A stretch of DNA of 64,000 nt from Hydrogenobacter thermophilus TK-6 (GCF_000010785.1 NC_013799.1:372001-436000), one strand, 5' to 3'; numbered from the stretch's first letter, positions 16,115 through 25,057 are shown. Notes: generated by a model from the letters alone, not told the origin. Made by a program: numbers and translations.

Positions 16115-18460
16115 TCACACCTCCAACTTATTTATAGCTCTCCATATCCTTGATGGTGTATAAGGACCATCAAGGTGCTTAACCCCAAAAGGCTTTATAG
16201 CGTCTATTATGGCGTTGGCAACTGCTATCTGTCCTGCGATAGCTCCCTCCTCACCAATCCCCTTAGCGCCAAGGGGATTTGCAGGACTTGGAGTTTCAGT
16301 AAAGTAGGTTTCCATTTTTGGAATCAGATGAGCTTTGGGAAGGGCATACTCGTTGAAGGAACCGGTAAGAAGCTGTCCGTCTTCCGTATAGACTATATTC
16401 TCATACATGGCATGACCTATACCGTGTACTATGCCCCCCTGTATCTGAGCTTCTGCGAGTAGAGGATTTATTATTCTGCCAGCATCGTCAACAGCAACAT
16501 ACTTGAGAAACTTTACTTCACCGGTATCAGGCATGACCTCCACCACACAGCAGTGGATGCCAAAGGGGAATGTAAAGTTAGGCGGATCAAAAAAGGCTTC
16601 TGCCTCTAATCCAGGTTCAACGCCTGGAGGTAAGTTCCAAGCCACATTAGCTTGAAGAGCAACATCTTGAATGCTTACCTTCTTGGAAGGGTCCGTCTTA
16701 AGGTAATAAATGCCTTCGCTGAACTCTACATCTTCTGGCCTTGTACCAAGCATGTGTGCAGCTATGAGCCTTCCCTTTTCCCTCACCTTCTCTGCTGCTT
16801 TGTACACTGCCGAACCACCTGTAGATGTACCTCTGCTTCCATAAGTCCCCCATCCCATAGGAATCATGTCTGTATCTCCGTGAAGCACCTCTATGGCATC
16901 CACGGGAACACCGAGTACATCCGCCACTATCTGAGCATAGGTTGTATCCCCTCCTTGACCGTGGGAGTGTGCCCCAGAAAGAACGGTTACTTTACCTGTA
17001 GGATGTACCCTGACTACCGCACTTTCCCACTGCCCAGCCTGTAGTCCTACCGCTCCTACAACCGGTGATGGTGCAAAACCACATATGTCTATGCTTGAAA
17101 CTATACCTATTCCTATGTATCTTCCCTCCTCCCTTGCCTTCTTTTGCATATCTCTGAGAGCTTTATAGTCAACTACCTCCTCAAACTTCTTTAAAACCTT
17201 ACCAAAATCAATAGAGTCGTAAGAAAGCCCCGTCACTGTCTGCACATTTTCACCTGCTGGGAGATAATTTTTCTTCCTAAGTTCAAGTGGGTCCATGCCA
17301 AGTTCGTCTGCAACAAGATCCATCATCCTCTCAAGCAGGAATATGGCCTCGGGTCTGCCTGCACCCCTATCAGCATCCAAAAGCATGGTGTTGGTAAAAA
17401 CTCCGTGCATGACATAATCAAAGGCTTCTATCCTGTACGGACCTGGCAGTATAAGACCGTGAAGGACTGTAGCAACACCGGGAGCAACAGTTCCTAAGTA
17501 AGCTCCCATGTTGGCATAGCTCTTTCCTCTTATACCCAACACCCTTCCATCATTCTTTACCGCAAACTCCAGCTCTGCGAGGAAATCCCTACCATGTAAA
17601 GATGCAACAAAATGCTCGCTTCTTGTTTCTACCCATTTGACAGGCCTCTTGAGAAGTATAGAAGCATAAGAAACTACTAATTCTTCGTTGTATATGTCTA
17701 TCTTCGCACCGAAACCACCACCCACATCTGGAGCTATAACCCTTATCTTGTGCTCAGGTATACCAAGAACTACAGCAAGATAGAATCTATGTATGTGAGG
17801 ATTTTGAGATGTTACCCAAAGTGTTAATCTACCTGTAGCTGGATTATAGTCCGCTATACAAGCCCTTGGTTCCATGGGAACTGGCGCAGCTCTATTTATG
17901 TATATCCTCTGTTTTACTATCCTGTCTGCCTCGGAAAAGACTCTTTCCACATCTCCGCTTTTTACATGCCACCTGAGAGCTATGTTTCCTGGTGCTTCCT
18001 CATGTACAAGCGGAGCACCTTCCTGTATAGCCTTTTCAACACTTGCTACAGCAGGAAGTTCTTCATATTCAACTTCAACAAGTTCTGCAGCATCAAAGGC
18101 TCTTTCTCTGCTATCAGCGATAACAAGGGCAACAGGCTCACCTACATACCTTACCTTATCCACCGCAAGTAACGGCCTTGAAGAGACCTCAGCACTCACT
18201 TGATTACTGTTAGGTACTATCCACGCGGTGAAGTTCTTCCCCACCTTATCCTTTATATCTTGCCCAGTAATTACCGCTATAACCCCTTCTGCCTTTTTTG
18301 CCTCCTCCGTATTTATGCTCTTTATCCTACCATGAGCCACCTGAGACCTCACGAAAACTGCATAAGCCATTCGCGGCAGTTTTATATCCTCCACATACTG
18401 CCCCAATCCCCTGATTAATCTGTCATCCTCAAACCTTCTGAGCGGTTGTCCTATTACCAT
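16115..18460 (-). CDS. coxL: Molybdenum hydroxylase large subunit, form II CoxL-like
   Basis: Catalytic subunit with molybdopterin-cytosine dinucleotide. It has the aldehyde-oxidase ab hammerhead (residues 15-130) and the Mo-binding half with PDVGGGFGAKIDIYNEE (244-260). The catalytic Glu is in GAKGIGEEGAIAGQ near the C-terminus. The active-site loop reads DADRGAGRPEA (362-372). True CO dehydrogenases (form I) carry AYRCSFR with the Cu-binding Cys; this RGAGR loop is form II. CO oxidation is therefore unproven and an aldehyde or heterocycle is an equal possibility. 781 aa. It lies downstream of coxS (13-base gap). Confidence 0.92.
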   Translation of the reverse strand: MVIGQPLRRFEDDRLIRGLGQYVEDIKLPRMAYAVFVRSQVAHGRIKSINTEEAKKAEGVIAVITGQDIKDKVGKNFTAWIVPNSNQVSAEVSSRPLLAVDKVRYVGEPVALVIADSRERAFDAAELVEVEYEELPAVASVEKAIQEGAPLVHEEAPGNIALRWHVKSGDVERVFSEADRIVKQRIYINRAAPVPMEPRACIADYNPATGRLTLWVTSQNPHIHRFYLAVVLGIPEHKIRVIAPDVGGGFGAKIDIYNEELVVSYASILLKRPVKWVETRSEHFVASLHGRDFLAELEFAVKNDGRVLGIRGKSYANMGAYLGTVAPGVATVLHGLILPGPYRIEAFDYVMHGVFTNTMLLDADRGAGRPEAIFLLERMMDLVADELGMDPLELRKKNYLPAGENVQTVTGLSYDSIDFGKVLKKFEEVVDYKALRDMQKKAREEGRYIGIGIVSSIDICGFAPSPVVGAVGLQAGQWESAVVRVHPTGKVTVLSGAHSHGQGGDTTYAQIVADVLGVPVDAIEVLHGDTDMIPMGWGTYGSRGTSTGGSAVYKAAEKVREKGRLIAAHMLGTRPEDVEFSEGIYYLKTDPSKKVSIQDVALQANVAWNLPPGVEPGLEAEAFFDPPNFTFPFGIHCCVVEVMPDTGEVKFLKYVAVDDAGRIINPLLAEAQIQGGIVHGIGHAMYENIVYTEDGQLLTGSFNEYALPKAHLIPKMETYFTETPSPANPLGAKGIGEEGAIAGQIAVANAIIDAIKPFGVKHLDGPYTPSRIWRAINKLEV

Positions 18461-18473
18461 GGCTACACCTCCT

Positions 18474-18950
18474 TTATTTAGTTACTGCGCTTTTTTCTTT
18501 GGCATACAATATAGCTTTAACTATGTTTTGGTATCCAGTGCATCTGCAGAGATTCCCCTTTAGGAGTTTTCTAACTTTATCTTCGTCAAGCTCCTCCTCC
18601 GTCTCAAGTATATCACAGGATACCATCATCATACCCGGAGTGCAAAAGCCACATTGTAGACCGTGCTCCTCCTTGAAGCCCTCTTGTATGGGATGGAGTT
18701 CCGAGTCCGAGGCAAGTCCTTCAACTGTGATGATCTCTGCACCGTCCGCTTGAAGAGCTAACACGGTACATGATTTTACAGCCTTACCGTTCATGAGAAC
18801 GGTACACGCCCCGCAACTGCTCGTATCGCATCCTATGTGCGTTCCAGTCAGGTTAAGTATTTCTCTTATAGCATAAACAAGCAGTGTTCGAGGCTCCACC
18901 TCTAAGGTATGAGATACCCCATTGACAGTGAGACTTACCCTCTCTTTCAT
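18474..18950 (-). CDS. coxS: Molybdenum hydroxylase 2Fe-2S subunit (CoxS-like)
   Basis: Small subunit with two 2Fe-2S clusters connecting Mo and FAD. The plant-type cluster is [16 protein letters not shown] with a further C in KSCTVLA; the second is QCGFCTPGM...[12 protein letters not shown]. 158 aa, normal. First gene of the operon coxS-coxL-coxM-xdhC-coxG, behind a consensus promoter with an embedded palindrome (18997-19025). Confidence 0.95.
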   Translation of the reverse strand: MKERVSLTVNGVSHTLEVEPRTLLVYAIREILNLTGTHIGCDTSSCGACTVLMNGKAVKSCTVLALQADGAEIITVEGLASDSELHPIQEGFKEEHGLQCGFCTPGMMMVSCDILETEEELDEDKVRKLLKGNLCRCTGYQNIVKAILYAKEKSAVTK

Positions 18951-18996
18951 GATTGCACACCTCCTTCTAAGAGATAAAGGTAACTTACCTTAAAGA

Positions 18997-19025
18997 ATTA
19001 TATTCCCGGAATATATCTCTGTCAA
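18997..19025 (-). promoter_or_regulatory. Consensus promoter of the Mo hydroxylase operon with embedded palindrome
   Basis: Minus strand: TTGACA (19025-19020), 17-base spacer, TATAAT (19002-18997), perfect at both boxes. A 17-bp palindrome TATATTCC-C-GGAATATA (18999-19015) fills most of the spacer and overlaps the -10. That is the usual position of a repressor operator, or of a MerR-type site. Confidence 0.75.
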
Positions 19026-19094
19026 GTAGAAAAATTTTTTTTCTTGATTAGAGCATTTAATACCAAAAAGTAAGCTAAAAGAAGGAATAAAAAC

Positions 19095-19114
19095 ATAACA
19101 ATATTCTTATAAAT
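19095..19114 (-). promoter_or_regulatory. Shared upstream motif, coxS copy
   Basis: Minus strand reads TTATAAGAATATTGTTAT, 69 bp upstream of the coxS -35. It matches 16 of 18 bases of the site upstream of xoxF (25143-25160). Candidate activator site common to both operons. Confidence 0.4.
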
Positions 19115-19149
19115 AGATAAAAACTAGGATTTTTTTCAAGAAAAATGTG

Positions 19150-21192
19150 TTAAAAACTCAATGCCATACCTACATAGTAATTTCTGCCTGGACCTGGTTC
19201 GTAATACCTTCCCCCTGTTGCATTTGGTACAACTGAGGTTACATACTTTTTGTCAAATAGGTTCTCAATTCTGAAGAAAGCATCCAGATTGTGACCAAAA
19301 ATATTAAATTTGTAAGAACTTTTTAGGTTTACTATTGTATAGCTGTCTGCGCTTGCCGTATTGCTGTTATCTGCCCAGATCTTATCTGCATACTTCACAT
19401 CAATGGAAGCTACCAAGTTCTTTGTAGGCTTCCAGCCGAGCTCATAAAAGAAAGTGTGCCTCGGGATGCCGGGGACCCTCCTACCTGACTTATTTAGACC
19501 ATCCGTATCTATAAAGTCTTTAAAGGTAGCTTCCATGTAAGTATATGATAGCGTAGTGTAGAGATTAAAGGGTAGCTCGTGCGTTAAGTAGAGCTCAACA
19601 CCTTTTCTTTCCGTTTTACCAGCATTTACATAGTAGTTAGTACCCGGAAAGAGCTGCTTTGGTATAAGCTCGTCGGAGGTTTTCACCAAGAAGATGGCAG
19701 TGTCTAAATATGTTCCCTGGCCCAAGAGTGTTTTTATGCCTGCTTCGTAGTTGTAAAACTTGGAAGCTTTAAGATTCTGGTTAAGCCCTCCCGGACCTGA
19801 GGGTGAATTTATAAGCTCTATGAGGGTAGGTGTTATAAACCCTCTACCTACACCTGTGTAGAGGTTTACCCTTTGTATGGGTTTGTAGCTAAGTGTCAAA
19901 GCCCAGCTTGTAAACTGGAAGTTCCTTTCACTTGACACAAAGAGTGCAGAAGGGGATAGCCTGTTATAATCTGCGCTAAAGTTCACCTTTGAATACCTTG
20001 CACCTCCATTAAGCTGTAGACTTTTCGTGATATCAAGGCTCACAAGTGCATAAAGTCCCAAGTTCTTCACATCGCTGTTTTGAGTATATTGAAGGTTCCC
20101 CTTATTCCCGCTGGCGTTTTGGAAATTGTTTCTATCTTCCTTCATAAAATCTGTATCTATACCCAGTGTCGTTTCTATTCTCCTATCCGCAACCTTGAAC
20201 TTGCTGAGCCAGTTAAAACCAACACCATAGTAATCCCTTCCAAAGTCGTTCACTATGACCGGGGTATATCCTGTAAAATCCCTGTGCCCCAGGTAACCAG
20301 TAACCTTAAAGGAGTGATTTTGTACAAGCTCGTGCTGGTAAAGAAATCCTATCTCCCTATTTTGTATAATTTCCCTTGCATCATTTGCTTTGTAAATGGG
20401 AGATGCCTGCTTGGGATCTTTCTCAAATTCTGCTTTGGTGAGAGCACCTGGGTCTTTGGCAAAGGGTTCGTCAAAGAGGTGTAAGAATAAAGTAAGAGAA
20501 GACCTATCCGTAACTTCTACCATTGTCTTGAGGTTTGCATAATTTCTTCTGGCGGAACTGTGATCACGGAAACCAGTAGTGTAAAGGGTTGTAAGCCCAA
20601 ACATGTAATTAAGCCTTTCTACTTGTCCACCCAACCGCAGGTTCTCTTTATGAAAGCCATAACTTCCACCAGATATTTTAAGTTGTGCGGAGATGGGTTT
20701 CAATCCACCATCTTCGCTTTCAAAGTATATTACACTACCTGCGGAGTTACCGTAAAGGACAGCGAGAGGACCTTTAAGAACCTCCACATGCTTTATAAAA
20801 CTCATGTCAAGTTTGTCTATATCACCCTGACCATCTGCCATGGTGAGAGGCACCCCATCCCAGAAGAGCTTCATTTCTCTGACGCCAAACTGTGTCCTTG
20901 CACCAAAACCCCTTATTATTATCTTGGCATCCTGAGCGAAGTTTCTCCCTCTGTCTTGGGCATAAACACCAGATATACGGGATAGGACATCAGCAGGTTG
21001 AAGGTTTGGAAGAGCTGTTTGAATGTTTTCTTTTTCCACAGTACCGGCAGAAGTGGAAAGTTCAAACAGAGGTTTTTCAGTTCTTGTAGCAGTTATAACT
21101 ATCGGTGGGACCTCCATATCTTGTGCAAGTGAAGAGCCAGAAGATACGGTTAGAGACAATAAGATAGTATACCACACCCATACCCTCTTCAT
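19150..21192 (-). CDS. TonB-dependent receptor, PqqU/YncD-like
   Basis: Outer-membrane beta-barrel importer powered by TonB. Signal peptide at residues 1-23, TonB box near PIVITATRTEK, plug domain about 40-160, 22-strand barrel ending in YYVGMALSF (terminal aromatic). Plug and barrel segments resemble, from memory, E. coli YncD (PqqU), which imports PQQ: IIRGFGARTQFGVR, WDGVPLTMADGQGD, DPGALTKAEF, GRGFITPTLIEL, and GRYYEPGPGRNY at the end. Its place behind the XoxJ-like and beta-propeller genes of a PQQ enzyme supports PQQ uptake; a lanthanide chelate or other ligand is the alternative. No pqq synthesis genes are in the window. Confidence 0.85.
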   Translation of the reverse strand: MKRVWVWYTILLSLTVSSGSSLAQDMEVPPIVITATRTEKPLFELSTSAGTVEKENIQTALPNLQPADVLSRISGVYAQDRGRNFAQDAKIIIRGFGARTQFGVREMKLFWDGVPLTMADGQGDIDKLDMSFIKHVEVLKGPLAVLYGNSAGSVIYFESEDGGLKPISAQLKISGGSYGFHKENLRLGGQVERLNYMFGLTTLYTTGFRDHSSARRNYANLKTMVEVTDRSSLTLFLHLFDEPFAKDPGALTKAEFEKDPKQASPIYKANDAREIIQNREIGFLYQHELVQNHSFKVTGYLGHRDFTGYTPVIVNDFGRDYYGVGFNWLSKFKVADRRIETTLGIDTDFMKEDRNNFQNASGNKGNLQYTQNSDVKNLGLYALVSLDITKSLQLNGGARYSKVNFSADYNRLSPSALFVSSERNFQFTSWALTLSYKPIQRVNLYTGVGRGFITPTLIELINSPSGPGGLNQNLKASKFYNYEAGIKTLLGQGTYLDTAIFLVKTSDELIPKQLFPGTNYYVNAGKTERKGVELYLTHELPFNLYTTLSYTYMEATFKDFIDTDGLNKSGRRVPGIPRHTFFYELGWKPTKNLVASIDVKYADKIWADNSNTASADSYTIVNLKSSYKFNIFGHNLDAFFRIENLFDKKYVTSVVPNATGGRYYEPGPGRNYYVGMALSF

Positions 21193-21214
21193 GGCACGCC
21201 TCCTTTTTATGCGA

Positions 21215-22045
21215 TTATGGGTTTATTACACAGTTATCACATGGTAATAAAGGTACATTGTTACTTACAAGAAGGCTCTTTATAGCTTCCTTCTGTTCTA
21301 AGATAGCCTTTTCCACATATTCCTTCATAAGTGTATCACCTTTCCTCACTCCTATTGCTACTTTATAGTCGAGCCTTACATCACTTTGAGACTTCGGATT
21401 AGGAAGTATCATCTTGAGTTTACCGTTATACTCTTTTACAAAGTAACCAGCGATTGGACCCCACAGTACAGCCACATCTATCTTTTTGTCAAGCAGGTCT
21501 TTTATTATTTGAAGGTTAGGGTTATCATCCGGTCTGTTAAAAGAATCGTAAAAGCTGTTGTAACCTACATAATTGGTAATACCCTCGTCTTTAAGGTAGA
21601 AGAAAGCAGGATTGTTCACTATACCCCCTATTTTTAATCTGCTTAGTATGGGATCATCTATACCCTTTATATCAAAACCGCTATCGCTTCTATAAACAAG
21701 CACATAGGTGGACCTGAAGAGGGGTTTGGTGTTCAATGTAAGTTCATATCCAGCTGGCACACCTACCACAAAGTGACAAGCCTTTTCTACAAGAGTATGT
21801 CTTATAAAACCCATCTGCATGGGAAAAAAGTACCGCCCTATCTTTTGCCCATAATAGCTTGCTATGAGTTCCTCTATTTTATTGTATATACCCCTACCTT
21901 GCATATCAAAGAGGGGGATAAGTCCCGGATCACTGCACGCGGTAAGTTCCTTGGGCGCAGGTCTGGCTATTAAAGGGATAAGCAGAGGAAGCAGAATAAT
22001 AAACTTACCTAACACTCTCCATGGCAACCTGTAATTTTTTCTCAT
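21215..22045 (-). CDS. XoxJ/MoxJ-like periplasmic binding protein
   Basis: Quinoprotein dehydrogenase-associated solute-binding-like protein (type 3 SBP fold). An N-terminal signal anchor (residues 10-28) is followed by ELTACSDPGLIPLFDMQGRGIYNKI, the typical opening with a Cys. KIDVAVLWGPIAGYFVKEY and the C-terminal LPCDNCV follow. In methylotrophs XoxJ binds partly folded XoxF and may assist its activation; the same is inferred here. 276 aa. It lies between the beta-propeller gene (31-base gap) and the TonB receptor (22-base gap) in one operon. Confidence 0.8.
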   Translation of the reverse strand: MRKNYRLPWRVLGKFIILLPLLIPLIARPAPKELTACSDPGLIPLFDMQGRGIYNKIEELIASYYGQKIGRYFFPMQMGFIRHTLVEKACHFVVGVPAGYELTLNTKPLFRSTYVLVYRSDSGFDIKGIDDPILSRLKIGGIVNNPAFFYLKDEGITNYVGYNSFYDSFNRPDDNPNLQIIKDLLDKKIDVAVLWGPIAGYFVKEYNGKLKMILPNPKSQSDVRLDYKVAIGVRKGDTLMKEYVEKAILEQKEAIKSLLVSNNVPLLPCDNCVINP

Positions 22046-22076
22046 GGAAAATAATATAATGCGCCAGAACTGTAGG

Positions 22077-23060
22077 TCAAGGGGTATCTATGCTTCCCCA
22101 CGCTCTGGGAAAAGCTACCGCACCCCAAGGTTTACCTAAACCACTAAATGTCTTTATGACGTGAAAGCCATTTACATCAAAAATTAGCACGTTCTGTGAA
22201 TTTCCACATGGAACCACAAGCTTTGTATAATCCGAAGAATAAGTAAAGTGCCAGCATCTTTTACCAGTTTCTACGGATGATTTTTTAGTTAATGTTTTGG
22301 AGTCAAAGATATCAAGCTTCCCGGCTCTAAAGGATGCAACGATTATTTCTGAACCATCAGGGCTGAAAGTTACACCATAGGGACCTGCATCCGTTTTTAC
22401 CGATCTAATAACCTTAAAGTTATTATCAAGTAAAAGCAGGCCATTAGAATTTTCAAATGTTACAGCATAATACTTTCCATCTGGAGAGGATACAATACCA
22501 CGAGGTCTATCACCGTAAGATTTTAGATCTACATCCCTGAGCTTCTTTTTGGTATCAAGGTCATAAACGGATATGCTGTTTTCACCCTCATTGGTAACTA
22601 ATAAATATCTACCTTCTTTTGAAAAAGCCATACCTTCGCTCTCTTTACCCCCTTCAAATCTAAAGGCTTCCTTCCAATTCTTAGTATCTATTGCAACTAT
22701 GTACGCCTTCTCTACTTTTCCGGTCTCTTCGTATGTCACAAAGAGTAAATCCCTTTTGGGATGCACCTTTACGAACTCAGGGTTCTCACCGAGAGGTACC
22801 TCTCTTACCACTTTCCAGCTTTCTGTAGATACGACTAAGAGCTTCCCAAGCTTCTTGGAAGCTACAGCCAGGTACTTACCATCCTTGGTAACTCCTACGC
22901 CTCTTATCCCCATACCCTTTAGCTCAATGTGTTTTATAAGTTCAAGCTTATCAGTATCTATAGCATAAATTCCTTGTTCCTCATCACTGACAAAAACATA
23001 AGATGCCATCGCTTCAAGATATATAAAAAAACTTAGGAAGAGAGCAAAAAAGTAACGCAT
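22077..23060 (-). CDS. YVTN beta-propeller protein, PQQ-associated type
   Basis: Periplasmic seven-bladed propeller built of YVTN-like repeats (DKLELIKHIELKGMG, KYLAVASKKLGKLLVV, YLLVTNEGENSISVYDLD, EIIVASFRAGKLDIFDS). Signal peptide MRYFFALFLSFFIYLEAMA. The family often sits beside PQQ dehydrogenases and their cytochromes; its molecular task is unknown. First gene of the minus-strand operon with the XoxJ-like and TonB receptor genes, separated from xoxF by a terminator. Confidence 0.8.
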   Translation of the reverse strand: MRYFFALFLSFFIYLEAMASYVFVSDEEQGIYAIDTDKLELIKHIELKGMGIRGVGVTKDGKYLAVASKKLGKLLVVSTESWKVVREVPLGENPEFVKVHPKRDLLFVTYEETGKVEKAYIVAIDTKNWKEAFRFEGGKESEGMAFSKEGRYLLVTNEGENSISVYDLDTKKKLRDVDLKSYGDRPRGIVSSPDGKYYAVTFENSNGLLLLDNNFKVIRSVKTDAGPYGVTFSPDGSEIIVASFRAGKLDIFDSKTLTKKSSVETGKRCWHFTYSSDYTKLVVPCGNSQNVLIFDVNGFHVIKTFSGLGKPWGAVAFPRAWGSIDTP

Positions 23061-23105
23061 ATCAAACCTCCTTATAGATTGTTATATTTACAAATAAATC
23101 TATCC

Positions 23106-23137
23106 AAAATAAAAGGGGCAGCACAATGGCTGCCCTT
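23106..23137 (-). terminator. Intrinsic terminator after xoxF
   Basis: In the minus transcript GGGCAGC (23135-23129) pairs with GCTGCCC (23122-23116) across a 6-base loop. Flanking A/U extends the stem, and TTTTATTTT follows. It lies between the xoxF stop and the beta-propeller start, so xoxF is probably largely monocistronic. Confidence 0.75.
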
Positions 23138-23146
23138 GTGGATACA

Positions 23147-25018
23147 TCACTCAAGAGAGAATACGTAGAGAACTCCGCTCATAGTAGCCTGTCTGTAAAG
23201 GTCAAGTTCGAGAGAGAGATTGGTAGCACCCAAACCACCGTAAGGGTCATTGGGGTCAAGATTTGCAGTGACGGGAAGGCCTGCCCAACCACCTATACCA
23301 GAATATACTGCTATATATTGCTTTCCGTTCACCTCAAAGGAAATGGGATTACCTATAATGCCCGAGCCAAGCTTCTTAGACCAGAGCACTTTACAAGTCT
23401 TTAGGTCAAAAGCTCTAAACCACCCATCCATAGTTCCGTAGAACCCAACACCACCTTTGGTAACAAGTACACCACTCCAAGTTGGATACTTCTCATCTAT
23501 GTAGCACTTTATTTCACCTTTTGCGGGGTCCCACGCTATTATTCTGCCATAATGTCCGGGCGTTTTGGAAAGCCCGTGCACGGAAGACTTGTGCTCGTAA
23601 AACTTCATAAGGACATTGGCACCAACATAAGGAGCACCTTCCGTATACTTGGTTTCCGCAGGCTCATAATCCATACACCACTGGTTGGTAGGCACATACA
23701 CAAGCCCTGTTTCTGGGCTGTAAGCGGCGGGTTGCTGGTCCTTACCACCCATGGCAGAAGGACAAACATCCTTCTTGTTATCCCCTGGTTTCCAAGGTGA
23801 TTTGGTGGGGTCTTTTGTAACTTTAAAGGTGTGTCCATCTCTGGCGTGTCTCTCATCCCAGCTCTTAGCCCAGTTTACATAAACAAAGGGTTTTGCGTAT
23901 ATAAGCTCTCCAGTAGCTCTATTAAGTAGAAAGGCAAAGCCGTTTCTGTCAAAGTGTATGAGAGCAGGTACCTTTTTGCTACCTACATTAACATCAAGCA
24001 GTATAGATTCGTTTACGCCGTCATAGTCCCACTGATCGAAAGGTGTCATTTGGAATGCCCACACAAGCTCACCAGTATCTGCATCGCGAGCTATTATGGA
24101 TGTGGACCATTTGTTATCGTACCTTCCACTCTGACACTCTTCCCAACTTGCACTGCACCTGATGTAAGGGTTCCATGTGCCAGGATTGCTTGTACCGTAG
24201 TATACCAGATTTAACTTTGGGTCATAGGAGAACCAACCCCAAACTGTGGCTCCTCCTATCTTCCACTGATCTCCTTGCCAAGTATTTACACCAAGACCTT
24301 TATAGCTTGCAGGTGTTCTTGAACCATAGCACATGTCCTGATCAGGACCTTGGTTGTAGCATAGCCAAACGCGCCTTCCCGAGTTAAGGTCATATGCCGC
24401 TACCCTTCCCCTTACGCCAAACTCACCACCGGAGATCCCTACTATTACCTTATCCTTTGCAACTATCGGAGCCATGGTGATGGTTTCACCCTTGTAAGGG
24501 TCAGCATGCTTTACCTTCCAAAGCTCCTTACCTGTTTTGGCATCAAGGGCTATGACATGACCGTCAAGGGTATTCATCACTATCTTACCGTCCGCATAAG
24601 ATATACCCCTCATCACCGTATCGCAGCAAGCTACAGCAACAGCCCTATCATCCTGCTGTGGAACATACTTCCAAAGAATCTTGTAATCGTTGCCCTTGCT
24701 TATGTCCAGAGCGTAGACTATGTTGGGGTAAGCCGTCTGCACATACATGGTGTTGCCTATCACGAGGGGTTGACCTTCGTGTCCCCTAAGCACACCCGTA
24801 GAAAAGCTCCACGCCAGATCTAGGTTTTTCACATTGTGAGTATTTATCTGGCTGAGAGGGGAGTACCTTGTTAAGTGGTAATCTCTCCCCGGCGCCGGCC
24901 AAAGACCGGCTTTCTTTGAAAGCTCCTCAACCTGTGGGTTGGCAATAGACAGCCCAACCCAGGAAACAGCAGATAAGATGAGGAGGAAAAGCAGCCTGTG
25001 ATACGCCCTCCGCTTCAT
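23147..25018 (-). CDS. xoxF: PQQ-dependent alcohol dehydrogenase, XoxF type (lanthanide signature)
   Basis: Periplasmic quinoprotein oxidising methanol or another primary alcohol, donating electrons to a cytochrome c. Signal peptide about 1-26, then eight propeller blades with tryptophan-docking motifs (GHVIALDAKTGKELW). The vicinal disulfide pair C131-C132 that stacks on PQQ is present. Metal ligands by motif: E199, N278, catalytic D331, and D333 in QWDYDGVNE. The second Asp (Ala in calcium MxaF) marks rare-earth-dependent enzymes. Length 623 aa fits XoxF and related ethanol dehydrogenases; substrate range cannot be told. Own promoter at 25086-25058, terminator after it. Confidence 0.92.
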   Translation of the reverse strand: MKRRAYHRLLFLLILSAVSWVGLSIANPQVEELSKKAGLWPAPGRDYHLTRYSPLSQINTHNVKNLDLAWSFSTGVLRGHEGQPLVIGNTMYVQTAYPNIVYALDISKGNDYKILWKYVPQQDDRAVAVACCDTVMRGISYADGKIVMNTLDGHVIALDAKTGKELWKVKHADPYKGETITMAPIVAKDKVIVGISGGEFGVRGRVAAYDLNSGRRVWLCYNQGPDQDMCYGSRTPASYKGLGVNTWQGDQWKIGGATVWGWFSYDPKLNLVYYGTSNPGTWNPYIRCSASWEECQSGRYDNKWSTSIIARDADTGELVWAFQMTPFDQWDYDGVNESILLDVNVGSKKVPALIHFDRNGFAFLLNRATGELIYAKPFVYVNWAKSWDERHARDGHTFKVTKDPTKSPWKPGDNKKDVCPSAMGGKDQQPAAYSPETGLVYVPTNQWCMDYEPAETKYTEGAPYVGANVLMKFYEHKSSVHGLSKTPGHYGRIIAWDPAKGEIKCYIDEKYPTWSGVLVTKGGVGFYGTMDGWFRAFDLKTCKVLWSKKLGSGIIGNPISFEVNGKQYIAVYSGIGGWAGLPVTANLDPNDPYGGLGATNLSLELDLYRQATMSGVLYVFSLE

Positions 25019-25057
25019 GGAAGCACCTCCTACAAAGAATTTAAAAACTACTATTTA

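Noticed and set aside
16652-17044. Long open frame antisense to coxL
   Set aside because: It lies entirely inside a well conserved gene, has no ribosome site or family motif and its composition mirrors the coxL codons.
16115-18460. Labelling coxL as a proven CO dehydrogenase
   Set aside because: The Cu-binding Cys motif of form I enzymes is absent.
19026-19149. AT-rich spacer as a possible origin or attachment site
   Set aside because: No DnaA-box cluster, tandem repeats or integrase-type repeats are visible; only the short shared motif stands out.
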